From positions 1-7,047 of the forward strand of contig JAWXCH010000061.1 of the NCBI GenBank assembly GCA_034440595.1: a stretch of DNA of 7,047 nucleotides, in the 5' to 3' direction. Shown piece by piece: positions 6,517 through 7,047 of this stretch (positions are counted from its first letter, which is position 1; the number at the start of each line of letters is the position of its first letter). The translations under genes were made by a program, and so were the position numbers. The notes beneath the pieces were generated by a model. The model ran no database searches. It had not been told where the DNA came from and worked only from the letters and a program-made list of their open reading frames with translations. This DNA comes from JAWXCH01 sp034440595 (lineage in GTDB: Bacteria; Planctomycetota; Planctomycetia; Pirellulales; JALHPA01).

Positions 6517-6591
6517 CCCAGGTTGCGCTGCTGCGCAGCGACGCCTGGGCTATGGAATGTAATGCCTTTGGCATAGGCAGGGCTACGCCCT
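6517..6591. repeat. Compound intergenic element of three successive hairpins
   Basis: Hairpin 1 pairs CCCAGG (6517-6522) with CCTGGG (6544-6549), and inside it CGCTG (6526-6530) with CAGCG (6536-6540). Hairpin 2 is ATGCC-TTT-GGCAT (6562-6574). Hairpin 3 is AGGGC-TAC-GCCCT (6579-6591). An alternative fold pairs CTATG (6550-6554) with CATAG (6572-6576). The compact chain of stems in a spacer is typical of REP-like or MITE-like interspersed repeats. I recall similar CCCAGG...CCTGGGCTATG elements from planctomycete genomes, but that recollection is unchecked. Confidence 0.6.
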
Positions 6592-6631
6592 AGAGAGCTG
6601 AAGGGTGAGAGTAGAAAGTAGCGGAACTGGA

Positions 6632-6708
6632 TTCCCGCATTCGCGGGAATGACGGGAAGATCTGGTTTCCCGCATTCGCGGGAATGACGAAGGGCGCGCG
6701 GGATGACG
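6632..6708. repeat. Two identical 23-base REP-like hairpin copies plus a degenerate third
   Basis: The 23 bases starting TTCCCGCATTCGCGGGAA and ending TGACG occur exactly at 6632-6654 and 6667-6689, a period of 35. Each has a perfect seven-base-pair stem (TTCCCGC/GCGGGAA) with loop ATTC. A shortened right half, CGCGGGATGACG, follows at 6697-6708. The motif resembles short palindromic repeats scattered in many bacterial genomes. It lies just after the hydrolase stop codon on the minus strand and could stabilise or end that transcript, though no T run follows. Confidence 0.75.
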
Positions 6709-6730
6709 ATTCTCTGCCGCTTGCGGTTAC

Positions 6731-7047
6731 TTACCCCGCATGCCGGGCCACATCCGCCGCCGCTTTGGTGGGCACGCCCGGTTTGCTTAGGAAGCCGAGG
6801 TCCTTCAGCCAGTCGAAATAGCGATCGGTCCAGGTGCCGAATGGAATTCCACCGCGATCGGTGACGCCCCCCGCGTGGACACCGTTGCCGTAGATATGCA
6901 TTTCCACGTTGGGAACGCCCTTCTTCAGCATGGGGATGAAATACTCGGTAGCCCAGACGGCGTGCTCGCGGTCCCCGGAACCGGCGGAGGCGAGAAAGCT
7001 GGGTGGCACATTGCGCGGGATTTGCTTACCGGCGTCGCGATTGAACG
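6731..7047 (-). CDS. Alpha/beta hydrolase (esterase/lipase-like), C-terminal part only
   Basis: Only the last 104 residues are visible; the frame runs off the right edge, so the GTG at 7009 is an internal valine codon and not a start. Numbering from the first complete visible codon (7045), PPSFLASAGSGD (14-25) matches the strand leading to the catalytic Asp (probably D25). VEMHIYGNGVHAGG (47-60) matches the strand and loop with the catalytic His (H57). FGTWTDRYFDWLKDLGFL is the typical C-terminal end of small acetyl-xylan-esterase-like and BD-FAE-like hydrolases. The nucleophilic serine and any signal peptide lie outside. The protein probably hydrolyses an ester, perhaps on a polysaccharide, but the substrate cannot be read from this part. 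It ends at TAA (6731-6733) and is followed by hairpin repeats. Confidence 0.82.
   Translation of the reverse strand, partial: FNRDAGKQIPRNVPPSFLASAGSGDREHAVWATEYFIPMLKKGVPNVEMHIYGNGVHAGGVTDRGGIPFGTWTDRYFDWLKDLGFLSKPGVPTKAAADVARHAG

Larger units (their letters stand above)
6342..6730. other. Spacer of 389 bases between the hydrolase and rmuC
   Basis: No gene is supported. The half near the hydrolase (6517-6708) is filled with two kinds of hairpin repeat described separately. The half near rmuC (6342-6516) should contain the rmuC promoter, read on the minus strand. It is AT-richer around 6430-6460, but I could not pick a convincing -35/-10 pair. Confidence 0.6.

Noticed and set aside
6632..6708. 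CRISPR array
   Set aside because: Only two full repeat copies of 23 bases with a 12-base interval, each a self-contained hairpin. Spacer length and copy number do not fit CRISPR.

Overview
The window looks like chromosome from a planctomycete, probably of the Pirellulales/Rhodopirellula kind. Three things point there: a tetrahydromethanopterin-dependent C1 dehydrogenase next to a PEP-CTERM surface protein, a PEP-CTERM tail ending in an arginine run, and long spacers with weak ribosome binding sites and hairpin-rich repeats. No rRNA or protein marker fixes the taxon, so this is inference.

Layout, left to right. (1) Positions 1-687, plus strand: the 3' three quarters of a methylene-tetrahydromethanopterin dehydrogenase gene (MtdB/MtdC class), cut by the left edge. 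(2) A 389-base spacer. (3) Positions 1077-2867, plus strand: a secreted PEP-CTERM protein built from about eleven units of roughly 25 residues, of the T5SS/PEP-CTERM-associated repeat type. (4) A 434-base spacer with several hairpins, one of them a plausible terminator, and two operator-like dyads. (5) Positions 3302-4486, plus strand, TTG start: a soluble histidine kinase with an RsbRD-type N-terminal domain and no response regulator in view. (6) A short convergent spacer with one clean hairpin. (7) Positions 4632-6341, minus strand: rmuC. (8) A 389-base spacer holding two kinds of hairpin repeat. (9) Positions 6731-7047, minus strand: the C-terminal end of an alpha/beta hydrolase or esterase, cut by the right edge.

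The genes do not form an obvious pathway. Each is separated from its neighbours by a sizeable gap, and the kinase and rmuC converge. The dehydrogenase belongs to formaldehyde oxidation and detoxification, the PEP-CTERM protein to the cell surface, the kinase to signalling, RmuC to DNA maintenance, and the hydrolase probably to ester or polysaccharide degradation. I see no mobile element, CRISPR array, tRNA or rRNA, and no convincing new multi-gene system. The features most worth a second look are the strict two-type alternation in the PEP-CTERM repeats, the compound hairpin repeats between rmuC and the hydrolase, and the orphan RsbRD-histidine kinase.
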